NCBI GenBank assembly: GCA_030054235.1
Contig: JASGCG010000043.1
Span: 1 to 9,128 of the forward strand
Length of the DNA: 9,128 nt
Source: Bacteroidia bacterium
GTDB lineage: Bacteria; Planctomycetota; Phycisphaerae; Phycisphaerales; SM1A02
Direction: 5' to 3'
Below, in pieces: positions 1-6,061 of the stretch. The notes under the pieces were generated by a model. It searched no databases and was not told the DNA's origin. It worked only from the letters and a program-made list of their open reading frames with translations. Within the stretch, counting starts at the first letter, position 1. Each line of letters starts with the position of its first letter. The position numbers and the translations under genes are program-made.

Positions 1-1045
1 GCTGCGTGACGAGATCGGCCGGAAGATCGGCGAAGGTGTAGTTGAAGACATCGCTGCGCACGGGGTGCTCGACCTGCTCGCAGCGCTCGATCGTCGCCAT
101 GCAGCTGGCCTCGGCGGCCTCGCGCAGCGCGGCGTCCTTGGCATCCGACCAGATGCCCTTCTTCGTCATGTAGTTGCGCAGCCGCGTGATCGGGTCGCGC
201 GCCTTCCACGCGTCGACTTCGGCCTGGTCGCGGTAGCGGCGCGCATCGTCGGCGGTGGTGTGGTCACCGAGGCGGTAGGTCACGCCCTCGATGAAGAACG
301 GCTTGCCGGTCGTGCGCGTGTGCTCGATGGCCTTGCGCACGCCGTAGACGACTGCGAAGAGGTCATTGCCGTCGAGCTGCAGGCAGGGCATGCCGTAGGC
401 GATGCCGCGCTGCGCCACGGTCGGTGCGCTGCACTGGATGCGGCCAGGCACGCTGATCGCCCAGAAGTTGTTCTGGCAGAAGAAGATCACCGGGATGTCG
501 AGGTTGGCGGCGAAGTTGCACGCCTCGTGGAAGTCGCCCTCGCTCGTCGCGCCGTCGCCGAAGAACGTGCAGGCGATCTGCTTCTGGCCGCGGTACTTGG
601 CGGCCCACGCCAAGCCAGTGGCGTGCAGCATCTGCGTGCCGATCGGCACGGCGATCGGTGTCGCGTGGTGCGGGCGGGGCATGGCGTTGCCGCGCTCGTC
701 GCCCATCCAGTGCAGGAGAATGCTGTCGATCGGCACCCCGCGCCACATCAGGCCGCAGTTCTCGCGGTAGCAGGTGACCAGCCAGTCATCGTTGTTGAGC
801 GCGTAGGCGGCGCCGAGGCTGTTGGCCTCCTGGCCCATGTTCTGCGGGTAGGTGCCCATGCGGCCGGAGCGCTGCAGCTTGAACGCCACCTCGTCCATCA
901 TGCGGCAGGTGACCATCGTCTCGTAGAGCTTGAGCAGGTCGGCGTCGGGGATCAGGCCCTTGCCGAGCTTCTCGTCGAAGTTCCCGTGCTCGTCGAGGAT
1001 GGAGACGCGCTCGATGGTCGTGGTCAGGGCGTTGGTGATGGGCAT
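1..1045 (-). CDS. Thiamine-diphosphate 2-oxoacid dehydrogenase E1 component, alpha subunit (pyruvate or branched-chain type), 3' end cut by window edge
   Basis: 348 residues are visible, starting at ATG 1045 (MPITNALTTT); only a short C-terminus should be missing, since the family is about 360-410 residues. The E1 alpha subunit binds ThDP-Mg and, with E1 beta, decarboxylates a 2-oxoacid and passes the acyl group to E2 lipoyl domains in the cytoplasm. The ThDP motif is clear: GDG at 163-165 and NN at 192-193. QNMGQEA (68-74) and the phosphorylation-loop equivalent DHTTADD (261-267) are typical of the family. The residue pattern resembles proteins annotated both as PdhA and as branched-chain BkdA/BCKDH E1 alpha. 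The amino acid dehydrogenase and acyl-CoA enzymes upstream favour the branched-chain reading, but this is inference. E1 beta and E2 genes would be expected beyond the left edge. A weak AAGG lies 10 nt before the start, preceded by a strong hairpin. Confidence 0.95.
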   Translation of the reverse strand, partial: MPITNALTTTIERVSILDEHGNFDEKLGKGLIPDADLLKLYETMVTCRMMDEVAFKLQRSGRMGTYPQNMGQEANSLGAAYALNNDDWLVTCYRENCGLMWRGVPIDSILLHWMGDERGNAMPRPHHATPIAVPIGTQMLHATGLAWAAKYRGQKQIACTFFGDGATSEGDFHEACNFAANLDIPVIFFCQNNFWAISVPGRIQCSAPTVAQRGIAYGMPCLQLDGNDLFAVVYGVRKAIEHTRTTGKPFFIEGVTYRLGDHTTADDARRYRDQAEVDAWKARDPITRLRNYMTKKGIWSDAKDAALREAAEASCMATIERCEQVEHPVRSDVFNYTFADLPADLVTQ

Positions 1046-1069
1046 GGGCGGGGACCTTGGGGAAAGAAA

Positions 1070-1100
1070 ACGGCCGCCGCTCTTTCGATGCGACGGCCGT
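1070..1100 (-). promoter_or_regulatory. Stem-loop with U-rich tail in the 5' leader of the E1 alpha gene (attenuator or 5' stabiliser)
   Basis: On the minus strand ACGGCCGTCGC (1100-1090) and GCGGCGGCCGT (1080-1070) form an 11-bp stem with one U.G wobble and a 9-nt loop. TTTCTTTCC follows directly. It looks like an intrinsic terminator, yet it lies 24 nt before the E1 alpha ATG and over 300 nt after the GGT stop, so it belongs to the E1 alpha leader. It could be an attenuator, a 5'-end mRNA stabiliser, or a terminator for read-through from upstream. Confidence 0.6.
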
Positions 1101-1110
1101 GTCGCGTGGG

Positions 1111-1118
1111 ATGGTAGC
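1111..1118 (-). promoter_or_regulatory. Candidate -10 element of the E1 alpha promoter
   Basis: The minus strand reads GCTACCAT, which fits the TANNNT core of a sigma-70 -10 box. Transcription would start near 1104, giving a leader of about 60 nt that opens with the 1070-1100 hairpin. I see no convincing -35 hexamer at 16-18 bp, so the call is weak alone; it gains weight because similar boxes precede the other genes here. Confidence 0.3.
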
Positions 1119-1410
1119 AGCGGGTGGCGTCTGGCCCCGTCGGTCGAGCGGTTCGAGAGGTCCCCGCGCGAAGGTCGAAGCGATGCGACAACGTCGGCAC
1201 CTCAATCCCTTGGTCGCCCTGGCGGTTGCCCCACAGGACTATGGTGGTTTATGAGCAAAAGTATTATTCAAGGGCTAAGAAGCCGATAATCGATGTATCT
1301 GCACCGAGCCGAACCCGTGGGGCGCGCCTTGCCCGGCGTTGGGGTGCACGCTCTCTGGGCCCGTTTGGGCACCGAGGCTCACCTCTCGCCGACGACGGCG
1401 GAGGCAGCGT

Positions 1411-3210
1411 TCACCGTCCTGCCGCGCAACCGTCGCCCCGCAGGTCGCTCGCACCGCACAGCACGCCATCGTCAAGCCGAGCGATCGCCTGCCCGCGGCC
1501 GAAGGTGACGGAGCGCTCGGCGGCGATCGTGACGGCATGTCCGCGCTCGCGCAGCCCATCGATCGTGGCCTGTGGCCAGCCCGGTTCGAGCTGCACCTCG
1601 ATCCCCTTCATCCACTGCCAGCGTGGTGCATCGAGCGCGGCCTGCGGGTTCTGTCCATGCACGACCGTGCGCAGCGTGTACTGCGCGTGCGCCTGAGGCT
1701 GCATGAAGCCGCCCATGATCCCAAAGGGACCGATCGGGTCGGCGACCGCCTCGCTCGCGGCATGAACCGTCGGGGTGCCGACATCACGTGACAGGAACCC
1801 GGGAATGATCGTGTGATACGGACGCTTGCCGGCGGCGATTTCGTTCGCATGGCCGGGCTCGAGGTTGAAGCACGCACCACGGTTCTGGAGCGCGATGCCC
1901 GTGTCCGGCACCACGAGCCCACTGCCGAAGCCCATGTAATTGCTCTGGATCAGGCTGACCATCAGGCCCGATGCATCGGCCGCGCAGAGGTAGATCGTGC
2001 CGCCTGGCTTGGGGACGCCGGCATCGAAGTCCTGCGCGCGAGCCGGATCGATGCGCGCCGCCAACGCATCGAGTCGCTGCGGATCCAGCAATGCCGCCGT
2101 CGAGGCGACCATGCACGATGGCTCGGCCACATGCAGATGCGCCTCGCGAAAGGCGAGCTTGATCGCCTCGATCGCCAGGTGCGTGCCCGCAGCATCATCG
2201 ACGCCGTGGCGATCGATGCCCATGCGCTCGAGCAGCGCCAGCGCGATGAGCGCCGCGATGCCCTGGCCATTGGGAGGGATCTCATGCAGTCGAGCGCCGC
2301 GGAATCCCATCGAGATCGGTGCCACAGGTTCGGTCGTGTGCGAAGCCAGATCATCGAGCCGCATGGCGCCGCCATCGGCGCGTGCCATGGCATCGATCGC
2401 CTTCGCAAGCTCGCCGTCGTAGAGATCACGGCCGGCGGTCGCGCCGATGCGCTCGAGCGTGCGCGCATGATCAGGCAGGCGGATGCACTCGCCCGCGTGC
2501 GGTGCGCGACCGTCGATCGTGAACGTTCGGCGCCATTCGGCGTTGCCGCCGAGGGCTGACGCAGCGCGCTCCCACAGGCGCGCGGTCTGCACGGCGACTG
2601 GGTAGCCGTCGCGTGCATAGGTCGCTGCCGGCTCCATGAGCACGGCGAACGGCAGTGCACCGAAGTTCCGGTGCAGGTCGGCCCACAGCGACACCTGGCC
2701 CGGCACCGTCACGGCATCCCAGCCGCGCGTGGGCATCGTGCTGCCGCCGAAGCGCGAACGATCCAGCGCACGCGGCGTGCGGCCCGAACCGTTGAAGCCG
2801 TGCAGGCGACCGCCATCGGCGGGAGACCAGACGAGCGCGAAGGCATCGCCGCCGATCCCATTGGTCGTGGGTTCGAGCACGGTCATGCACGCTGCGGTCG
2901 CGATCGCGGCGTCGATGGCGTTGCCGCCTTGTGCAAGGATCTCGGTGCCTGCCTGCGCGGCGAGCACCTGGCTCGTCGCCACGATGCCGCGGCGCGCGAG
3001 CGTGGGCATGCGCTGCGATGGATAGGGCAGTGCCCACTCGGGCGTGGCTGGTGCGAAGTCGTGCATGGTTCGTGGGCCCTTGGTTGGAATGATCGTGCTC
3101 GATCCAGCGCGCGTGGTGGATGCTGGCGCCGTGCACGCGCCCGCAACGCCCGCAGCCGCCGTCACGGCTGCCGCGCCCAGGAACTCGCGTCGCGTCGCGT
3201 GGACTCGCAC
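1411..3210 (-). CDS. ggt: Tat-exported gamma-glutamyltransferase family protein (YwrD-like, Ntn-hydrolase)
   Basis: 599 residues. Family members are made as a precursor that cleaves itself in front of a threonine, which becomes the catalytic nucleophile; they hydrolyse or transfer gamma-glutamyl groups of glutathione-like substrates. The conserved N-terminal core GGNAIDAA (95-102) and NGIGGDAF (117-124) is present. The predicted processing Thr is T405 in GGTIYLCAAD, aligning with the TTHYSVVD site of classical GGTs. SNYMGFGSG (423-431) and GIMGGFMQPQ (497-506) are further family blocks. The start is GTG 3210: an in-frame TAG lies four codons upstream, and this start gives a twin-arginine signal (TRREFLGAA, residues 6-14) and hydrophobic segment. 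Cys26 after AGA could be a weak lipobox, so a lipoprotein is possible. A stretch around 476-492 looks longer than usual. It starts 4 nt after the small upstream gene, with no clear Shine-Dalgarno site, so translational coupling is likely. The physiological substrate is unknown. Confidence 0.92.
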   Translation of the reverse strand: MRVHATRREFLGAAAVTAAAGVAGACTAPASTTRAGSSTIIPTKGPRTMHDFAPATPEWALPYPSQRMPTLARRGIVATSQVLAAQAGTEILAQGGNAIDAAIATAACMTVLEPTTNGIGGDAFALVWSPADGGRLHGFNGSGRTPRALDRSRFGGSTMPTRGWDAVTVPGQVSLWADLHRNFGALPFAVLMEPAATYARDGYPVAVQTARLWERAASALGGNAEWRRTFTIDGRAPHAGECIRLPDHARTLERIGATAGRDLYDGELAKAIDAMARADGGAMRLDDLASHTTEPVAPISMGFRGARLHEIPPNGQGIAALIALALLERMGIDRHGVDDAAGTHLAIEAIKLAFREAHLHVAEPSCMVASTAALLDPQRLDALAARIDPARAQDFDAGVPKPGGTIYLCAADASGLMVSLIQSNYMGFGSGLVVPDTGIALQNRGACFNLEPGHANEIAAGKRPYHTIIPGFLSRDVGTPTVHAASEAVADPIGPFGIMGGFMQPQAHAQYTLRTVVHGQNPQAALDAPRWQWMKGIEVQLEPGWPQATIDGLRERGHAVTIAAERSVTFGRGQAIARLDDGVLCGASDLRGDGCAAGR

Positions 3211-3214
3211 GTGC

Positions 3215-3478
3215 TCAGGCTAGCGGGCGACGAAGCGACTCCAGTTCGGCGATCGCCTCCAGGTCCTTCGGGCGATCTGTTGCGCGCCCCGCACGCTGGA
3301 GCTCCTCCACGAGCCTGAGTGCATCGAGGTAGGTCGCAAAGCGTTGCTCGACGCTCATGGCCAGCCGCTCGCGGATCAGCGTCATGTCGATGTCCCGCTT
3401 GTAGAGAGCGATGACGTCGTCCATCGAGTCATGACCATGGTCATGTTCCCCGGACGGGATCCGTTCGTGCATCGGCAT
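3215..3478 (-). CDS. Small conserved-type helical protein of unknown function
   Basis: 87 residues if started at ATG 3478 (MPMHERIPSG). From residue 19 onward (MDDVIALYKRDIDMTLIRERL, then VEQRFATYLDALRLVEELQRAG) it resembles a widespread family of short uncharacterised bacterial proteins that carry a D-x-T-L-[IL]-R-E pattern and an E-[EQ]-R repeat helix. These are often found beside nucleotidyltransferase-like or other accessory genes, but I assign no function. No signal peptide or membrane segment is visible. The N-terminus holds a His/Asp-rich EHDHGHD (12-18), possibly metal-binding. An ATG at 3556 would extend the frame, but that stretch only translates the hairpin repeat at 3493-3540, so I reject it. 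ATG 3424 (69 residues) is a real alternative, because the family similarity begins there. No start has a Shine-Dalgarno site. A TACGCT box 7 nt before ATG 3478 would suit a leaderless mRNA. It is coupled to GGT, 4 nt downstream. Confidence 0.65.
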   Translation of the reverse strand: MPMHERIPSGEHDHGHDSMDDVIALYKRDIDMTLIRERLAMSVEQRFATYLDALRLVEELQRAGRATDRPKDLEAIAELESLRRPLA

Positions 3479-3485
3479 GCCAAGA

Positions 3486-3493
3486 AGCGTAGC
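3486..3493 (-). promoter_or_regulatory. Candidate -10 element for a leaderless small-protein/GGT transcript
   Basis: The minus strand reads GCTACGCT, with the core TACGCT ending 7 nt before ATG 3478. A start about 7 nt downstream would fall on the ATG itself. No -35 match is visible; that zone lies inside the terminator repeat at 3493-3540. Read-through from the ATPase gene is the alternative. Confidence 0.25.
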
Positions 3494-3540
3494 GCGCCCC
3501 AACAAACATGGCCGCCGCCCACGGTGGGCAGCGGCCCGTG
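3493..3540 (-). terminator. Terminator-like hairpin after the ATPase gene; copy A of a 48-bp direct repeat
   Basis: It begins 12 nt after the ATPase stop. On the minus strand GGCCGCTGCCCAC pairs with GTGGGCGGCGGCC (one U.G wobble, very short loop), followed by ATGTTTGTT. The same 48-bp unit recurs at 4843-4890 in the same orientation with 43/48 identities. Terminator function is likely from position and shape, although the U tract is imperfect. Confidence 0.65.
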
Positions 3541-3552
3541 CATCAGTGCAGT

Positions 3553-4785
3553 TCACTCGCCTGACCAGAGCGCCGAGAGCGGGGCCGAGAGCAGGCCTGG
3601 ATCGAAACGCACCGTCTCGCGGCCATCATGCAGAATGATGCCGCGAACGAATCGATCACCTGCAAGTTCGCGAAGTTCACGAAGCCCCCGGAAGTCGTCG
3701 CTCACGACGTTCTTTGCCGCCTTGACTTCGATGCCGACGATCCGGCCGGCGCGATCCTCCAGGACGAGGTCGACCTCGGCACCGGCCGCGGTCCTGAAGT
3801 GATGGAGGTTCGGTCGCAGGCGGCTCCATTCCCGCTGCTTCAGGAGTTCCATGGCGACGAAGTTCTCGAGCATGGCTCCTCGCGCGGAACCATCACGCTC
3901 CAGGCGCGTGGCATCTGCACCGATGAGATGGCAGGCGAGGCCGCTGTCGGCCACGAGCACCTTCGGGCTCTTCGCAAGGCGCTTCGCACGGTTCGTGGAC
4001 CATGCCGGAATGAGCACGACCAGGAAGACCGCCTCGAGCAGCGTGATGTACCGGCGAGTGGTCGATTGGGCCATGCCCAATGAACGGGCGATGTCGGTGA
4101 CGTTCAGCAGCGTCCCGGCACGTGTCGAGAGCGCAGCGAGCAGCCGTGGCAGCTCCGTCAGGGCCTCGATCCCTGAGAGCTCGCGCACCTCGCGTCGCAA
4201 GGTCGTCTCTGCGTAGGCGGAAAACCATGCATCTCGACGGCCCGGATCGGAGCGGGCGGATGGCTCAGGGAATCCACCGCGAATGATCCGTTCGATCAGC
4301 GGCAGGGCCCGTCGGGACTGGGCGCTCCACCCGAGGACCGTCCTGTCGAAGACGCGGTCGATGAAACGGTCGAGCGTGCCTTCGATCTCGCCCTGCGAAA
4401 GTGGCCAGAGCAGAACCGTCTCGATGCGCCCGGCGAGGGACTCGGACAGCCTCGGCAGCATCATGACGTTGGCCGAGCCGGTCAGCAGGAACCGGCCGGG
4501 CCGGCGATCACGATCGACTGATGCCTTGATGGATCTGAAGAGTTCAGGAGCCCGCTGCACCTCATCGAGGGTGACCGCTCCCGCCATGGCATCGATGAAC
4601 CCCTGCGGATCACCGAGCGCCGCCGAGAGGATCGATCCGTCGTCCAGCGTGGCGTAGGTGCGCCCACGGCCCGCCATGGACTTGGCCAGCGTGGTCTTGC
4701 CGACCTGCCGTGCACCATGCAGGAGGACGACCGGCGTGTCGGAAAGGGCCTTGGCGAGCGGCACCTGGGCGTGACGGGCGTGCAT
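3553..4785 (-). CDS. AAA family ATPase with DUF4143 C-terminal domain (AAA_14/DUF4143)
   Basis: 410 residues, the usual length for this family. The N-terminal ATPase domain has Walker A GARQVGKTT (24-32), Walker B VTLDE (71-75) and the sensor-like LLTGSAN (100-106). LAGRIETVLLWPLSQGE (117-133) is typical of AAA_14. A winged-helix-like stretch at about 228-255 (VTDIARSLGMAQSTTRRYI) precedes the DUF4143 part. That part carries E307, then E337-V-D339 and E353-V-K355 (GIEVKA), the spacing of a PD-(D/E)XK nuclease-like fold. The biological role of the family is not established; members are abundant, patchily distributed and often in variable DNA. I see no signal peptide or membrane segment. ATG 4785 gives the family-typical opening (RH...L..AL.DTPVVLL). 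There is no Shine-Dalgarno site, a TATCGT box ends 6 nt before the ATG, and a nested palindrome lies upstream. The gene is bracketed by two 48-bp hairpin repeats, and its codon choice looks less biased than that of the neighbouring dehydrogenases. Confidence 0.93.
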   Translation of the reverse strand: MHARHAQVPLAKALSDTPVVLLHGARQVGKTTLAKSMAGRGRTYATLDDGSILSAALGDPQGFIDAMAGAVTLDEVQRAPELFRSIKASVDRDRRPGRFLLTGSANVMMLPRLSESLAGRIETVLLWPLSQGEIEGTLDRFIDRVFDRTVLGWSAQSRRALPLIERIIRGGFPEPSARSDPGRRDAWFSAYAETTLRREVRELSGIEALTELPRLLAALSTRAGTLLNVTDIARSLGMAQSTTRRYITLLEAVFLVVLIPAWSTNRAKRLAKSPKVLVADSGLACHLIGADATRLERDGSARGAMLENFVAMELLKQREWSRLRPNLHHFRTAAGAEVDLVLEDRAGRIVGIEVKAAKNVVSDDFRGLRELRELAGDRFVRGIILHDGRETVRFDPGLLSAPLSALWSGE

Positions 4786-4791
4786 CCGGGC

Positions 4792-4799
4792 ACGATAGC
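4792..4799 (-). promoter_or_regulatory. Candidate -10 element of a leaderless ATPase promoter
   Basis: The minus strand reads GCTATCGT (core TATCGT, 4797-4792), ending 6 nt before ATG 4785. The predicted start coincides with the ATG, which agrees with the missing Shine-Dalgarno site. At 17-18 bp spacing the -35 hexamer (GTGGAT or GGTGGA, around 4815-4821) is poor and lies inside the palindrome. Confidence 0.4.
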
Positions 4800-4804
4800 C
4801 AAAA

Positions 4805-4840
4805 GTGGTGGAAAATCCACCACCATCTGGTGGATTTTCC
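4805..4840. promoter_or_regulatory. Nested palindrome upstream of the ATPase gene, putative operator
   Basis: Three half-sites are visible: TGGTGGA (4806-4812), TCCACCA (4816-4822) and TGGTGGA (4828-4834). The first two make a palindrome with a 3-nt centre, extended by one base pair each side (GTGGTGGA / TCCACCAC). The last two lie within a perfect 13-bp inverted repeat, GGAAAATCCACCA (4810-4822) and TGGTGGATTTTCC (4828-4840), around CCATC. The two pairings share the middle arm and exclude each other. The direct half-sites are 22 bp apart, about two helical turns. Position over the -35 zone suggests repression, possibly by the ATPase's own winged helix; the regulator is unknown. Confidence 0.6.
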
Positions 4841-4842
4841 GT

Positions 4843-4890
4843 CGCGCCCCAACGAACAAGGCCGCCGCCCGCGGTGGGCAGCGGCCTTTG
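4843..4890 (-). terminator. Terminator-like hairpin after the amino acid dehydrogenase gene; copy B of the 48-bp direct repeat
   Basis: It begins 21 nt after the dehydrogenase stop. On the minus strand AAGGCCGCTGCCC and GGGCGGCGGCCTT form a 13-bp stem with one U.G wobble and a 5-nt loop, followed by GTTCGTT. It differs from copy A (3493-3540) at five positions. It probably ends transcription of the dehydrogenase gene before the ATPase promoter. Confidence 0.7.
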
Positions 4891-4911
4891 GGTTCGTGAG
4901 GGGCGAGGCGG

Positions 4912-5994
4912 TCAGACGCCGACGGTCGCGGGCTTCTTCGCGCCGCTCGTGCGGCCTGCGGCGATGCGGCGCTTGGCGTAGGCGATCGCGGCATTGGCCG
5001 TCGAGTCCTGCGTGCGGCTCTCCTCGAGCACGGCCAGCGTGGTCTCCTCGATCTTGGCGACCTTCTGGTCGACCATCGCCTCGGTGTAGCCGAGGTAAAG
5101 GCCGCCCAGGCGGATCAGCCCGCCGGCGTTGGCGACGAAGTCGGGCGAGTACAGCACGCCCTTCTTCTTGATCGCGACGCCATCGGCCGAAGGATCGAGC
5201 AGCTGGTTGTTGGCGGTGCCGCAGACGATCGCGCAGTTCAGGCCGGCGATCGTCTTCGCATCGAGCACGCCGCCGAGCGCGCACGGCGCGAGGATGTCGA
5301 GCTTCTCGGTGAAGAGGTTGCGGTCATTGCCGAGCGCCACGCAGCCGAGTTCCTCGACCGCACGCTTCATCGTGGGCACGTGCACGTCGGTCACGAGCAC
5401 GGTCGCACCCGCATCACGCAGGAGCTTCGCGAGCTTGTAGCCGGTCGCACCGCAACCCTGCACCCCGACGGTCAGGTTGGCGAAGCTCACCGGCTTGCCA
5501 AGGAACTTCAGGCAGGCCTTCATCGAGTTGAAGCAGCCCTGCGCCGTCCACGGGCTCGGGTCGCCGCCGCGGCTGACGGCCTCGCCGCCCATGATGTGCG
5601 GCGTCTCGCGCGCCATCCAGTCGCAGAACTGCGGGCTCACGCCGACATCCTCGGCGGCGATGTACTGGCCGTCGAAGGTGTTCACGAAGCGGCCCATCGC
5701 GCGGCCCTGGGCCTCGGTCGGCTGCTGGCCCGGTTCGTCGAGGATGATCACGCTCTTCGCGCCACCCATCGGCAGGTCCGCCGCGGCCGCCTTGTAGGTC
5801 ATGCCTTCGGACAAACGCAGCACGTCGAAGAGCGCCTCGTTGGTGCTTGCGTACGCCCAGCGGCGCGTGCCGCCGAGCGCGTTGCCGAGCACCGTGCTGT
5901 GGATGGCCACGATGGCCTTCAGGCCGCTCGCGGGATCTTGGTGGAACGCCACGCGCTCGTGGCCCATCGTGTGCATCGTCTTGAGCAGATCCAT
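4912..5994 (-). CDS. Glu/Leu/Phe/Val dehydrogenase family, leucine dehydrogenase-like
   Basis: 360 residues, matching the NAD-dependent leucine/valine/phenylalanine dehydrogenases (about 345-370) and shorter than glutamate dehydrogenases. It reversibly deaminates a branched-chain or related L-amino acid to the 2-oxoacid and ammonia in the cytoplasm. The catalytic domain has LGGTR (40-44) and MTYKAAAADLPMGGAK (65-80), with substrate-binding K68 and catalytic K80, then AEDVG (114-118). The Rossmann domain has GCGATG (180-185), with acidic D203 at the end of beta-2 as expected for NAD binding. LAPCALGG (235-242) and GTANNQL (259-265) are further family blocks. Substrate choice within the family cannot be read from the sequence; leucine/valine fits the E1 and acyl-CoA enzymes nearby. 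ATG 5994 has GGAG 5 nt upstream. A 67-bp gap separates it from the acyl-CoA dehydrogenase, with a candidate promoter inside, and a hairpin terminator follows the stop. Codon use is strongly G/C-ending, suggesting good expression. Confidence 0.95.
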   Translation of the reverse strand: MDLLKTMHTMGHERVAFHQDPASGLKAIVAIHSTVLGNALGGTRRWAYASTNEALFDVLRLSEGMTYKAAAADLPMGGAKSVIILDEPGQQPTEAQGRAMGRFVNTFDGQYIAAEDVGVSPQFCDWMARETPHIMGGEAVSRGGDPSPWTAQGCFNSMKACLKFLGKPVSFANLTVGVQGCGATGYKLAKLLRDAGATVLVTDVHVPTMKRAVEELGCVALGNDRNLFTEKLDILAPCALGGVLDAKTIAGLNCAIVCGTANNQLLDPSADGVAIKKKGVLYSPDFVANAGGLIRLGGLYLGYTEAMVDQKVAKIEETTLAVLEESRTQDSTANAAIAYAKRRIAAGRTSGAKKPATVGV

Positions 5995-6027
5995 GGTGAC
6001 TCCGTGGGGTGGTGGGGAAAGGCGGGG

Positions 6028-6056
6028 ATCCTAGTGCGCGCTCGTCGCTGGATGAA
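6028..6056 (-). promoter_or_regulatory. Candidate promoter of the amino acid dehydrogenase gene
   Basis: On the minus strand TTCATC (6056-6051) and TAGGAT (6033-6028) are separated by 17 bp. Each matches the sigma-70 consensus only in part. The predicted start near 6021 would give a leader of about 27 nt containing the GGAG site. The box lies just after the acyl-CoA dehydrogenase stop, so the gene could be transcribed independently, by read-through, or both. Confidence 0.4.
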
Positions 6057-6061
6057 GCCGA

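Larger units (their letters stand above)
1046..1410. other. Intergenic region of 365 bp between the GGT stop and the E1 alpha start
   Basis: I see no credible gene on either strand. The E1 alpha-proximal part holds the leader hairpin (1070-1100) and -10 candidate (1111-1118). A distinctly AT-rich island spans about 1239-1291 and contains TTGAATAATACT on the minus strand, which could be a second promoter or a binding site. The GGT-proximal part has only short G+C-rich inverted repeats (for example around 1388-1399) without a T tract, so no clear terminator for GGT is visible. Confidence 0.6.

Noticed and set aside
65..1117. Plus-strand open frame of 350 codons
   Set aside because: It mirrors the E1 alpha gene, which has clear ThDP motifs on the minus strand; the plus-strand product shows only biased composition.
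1239..1291. AT-rich island as an RNA gene or attachment site
   Set aside because: I could not fold a tRNA-like or other convincing structure and saw no repeated core; a promoter or binding site is the simpler reading.
1813..2559. Plus-strand open frame of 248 codons inside the GGT gene
   Set aside because: Antisense shadow of a gene with conserved GGT blocks; no recognisable domain of its own.
3479..3556. ATG 3556 as start of the small protein (113 residues)
   Set aside because: The added residues translate the terminator repeat; the same AAHRGRRPC-type peptide appears from the other repeat copy, showing it is repeat DNA rather than protein-coding sequence.
3553..4785. ATPase as a transposase or IS element helper (IstB-like)
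   Set aside because: Walker motifs followed by the DUF4143 region with GIEVKA fit AAA_14/DUF4143, not IstB; no terminal inverted repeats or target duplication typical of an IS are visible.
3215..4785. Small protein plus ATPase as a toxin-antitoxin pair
   Set aside because: A terminator-like hairpin separates them, the gene order and spacing do not suggest coupling, and neither protein matches a toxin or antitoxin family I can name.
3493..4890. The two 48-bp repeats as part of a CRISPR array
   Set aside because: There are only two copies, 1350 bp apart with a gene between, and no spacer-sized units.
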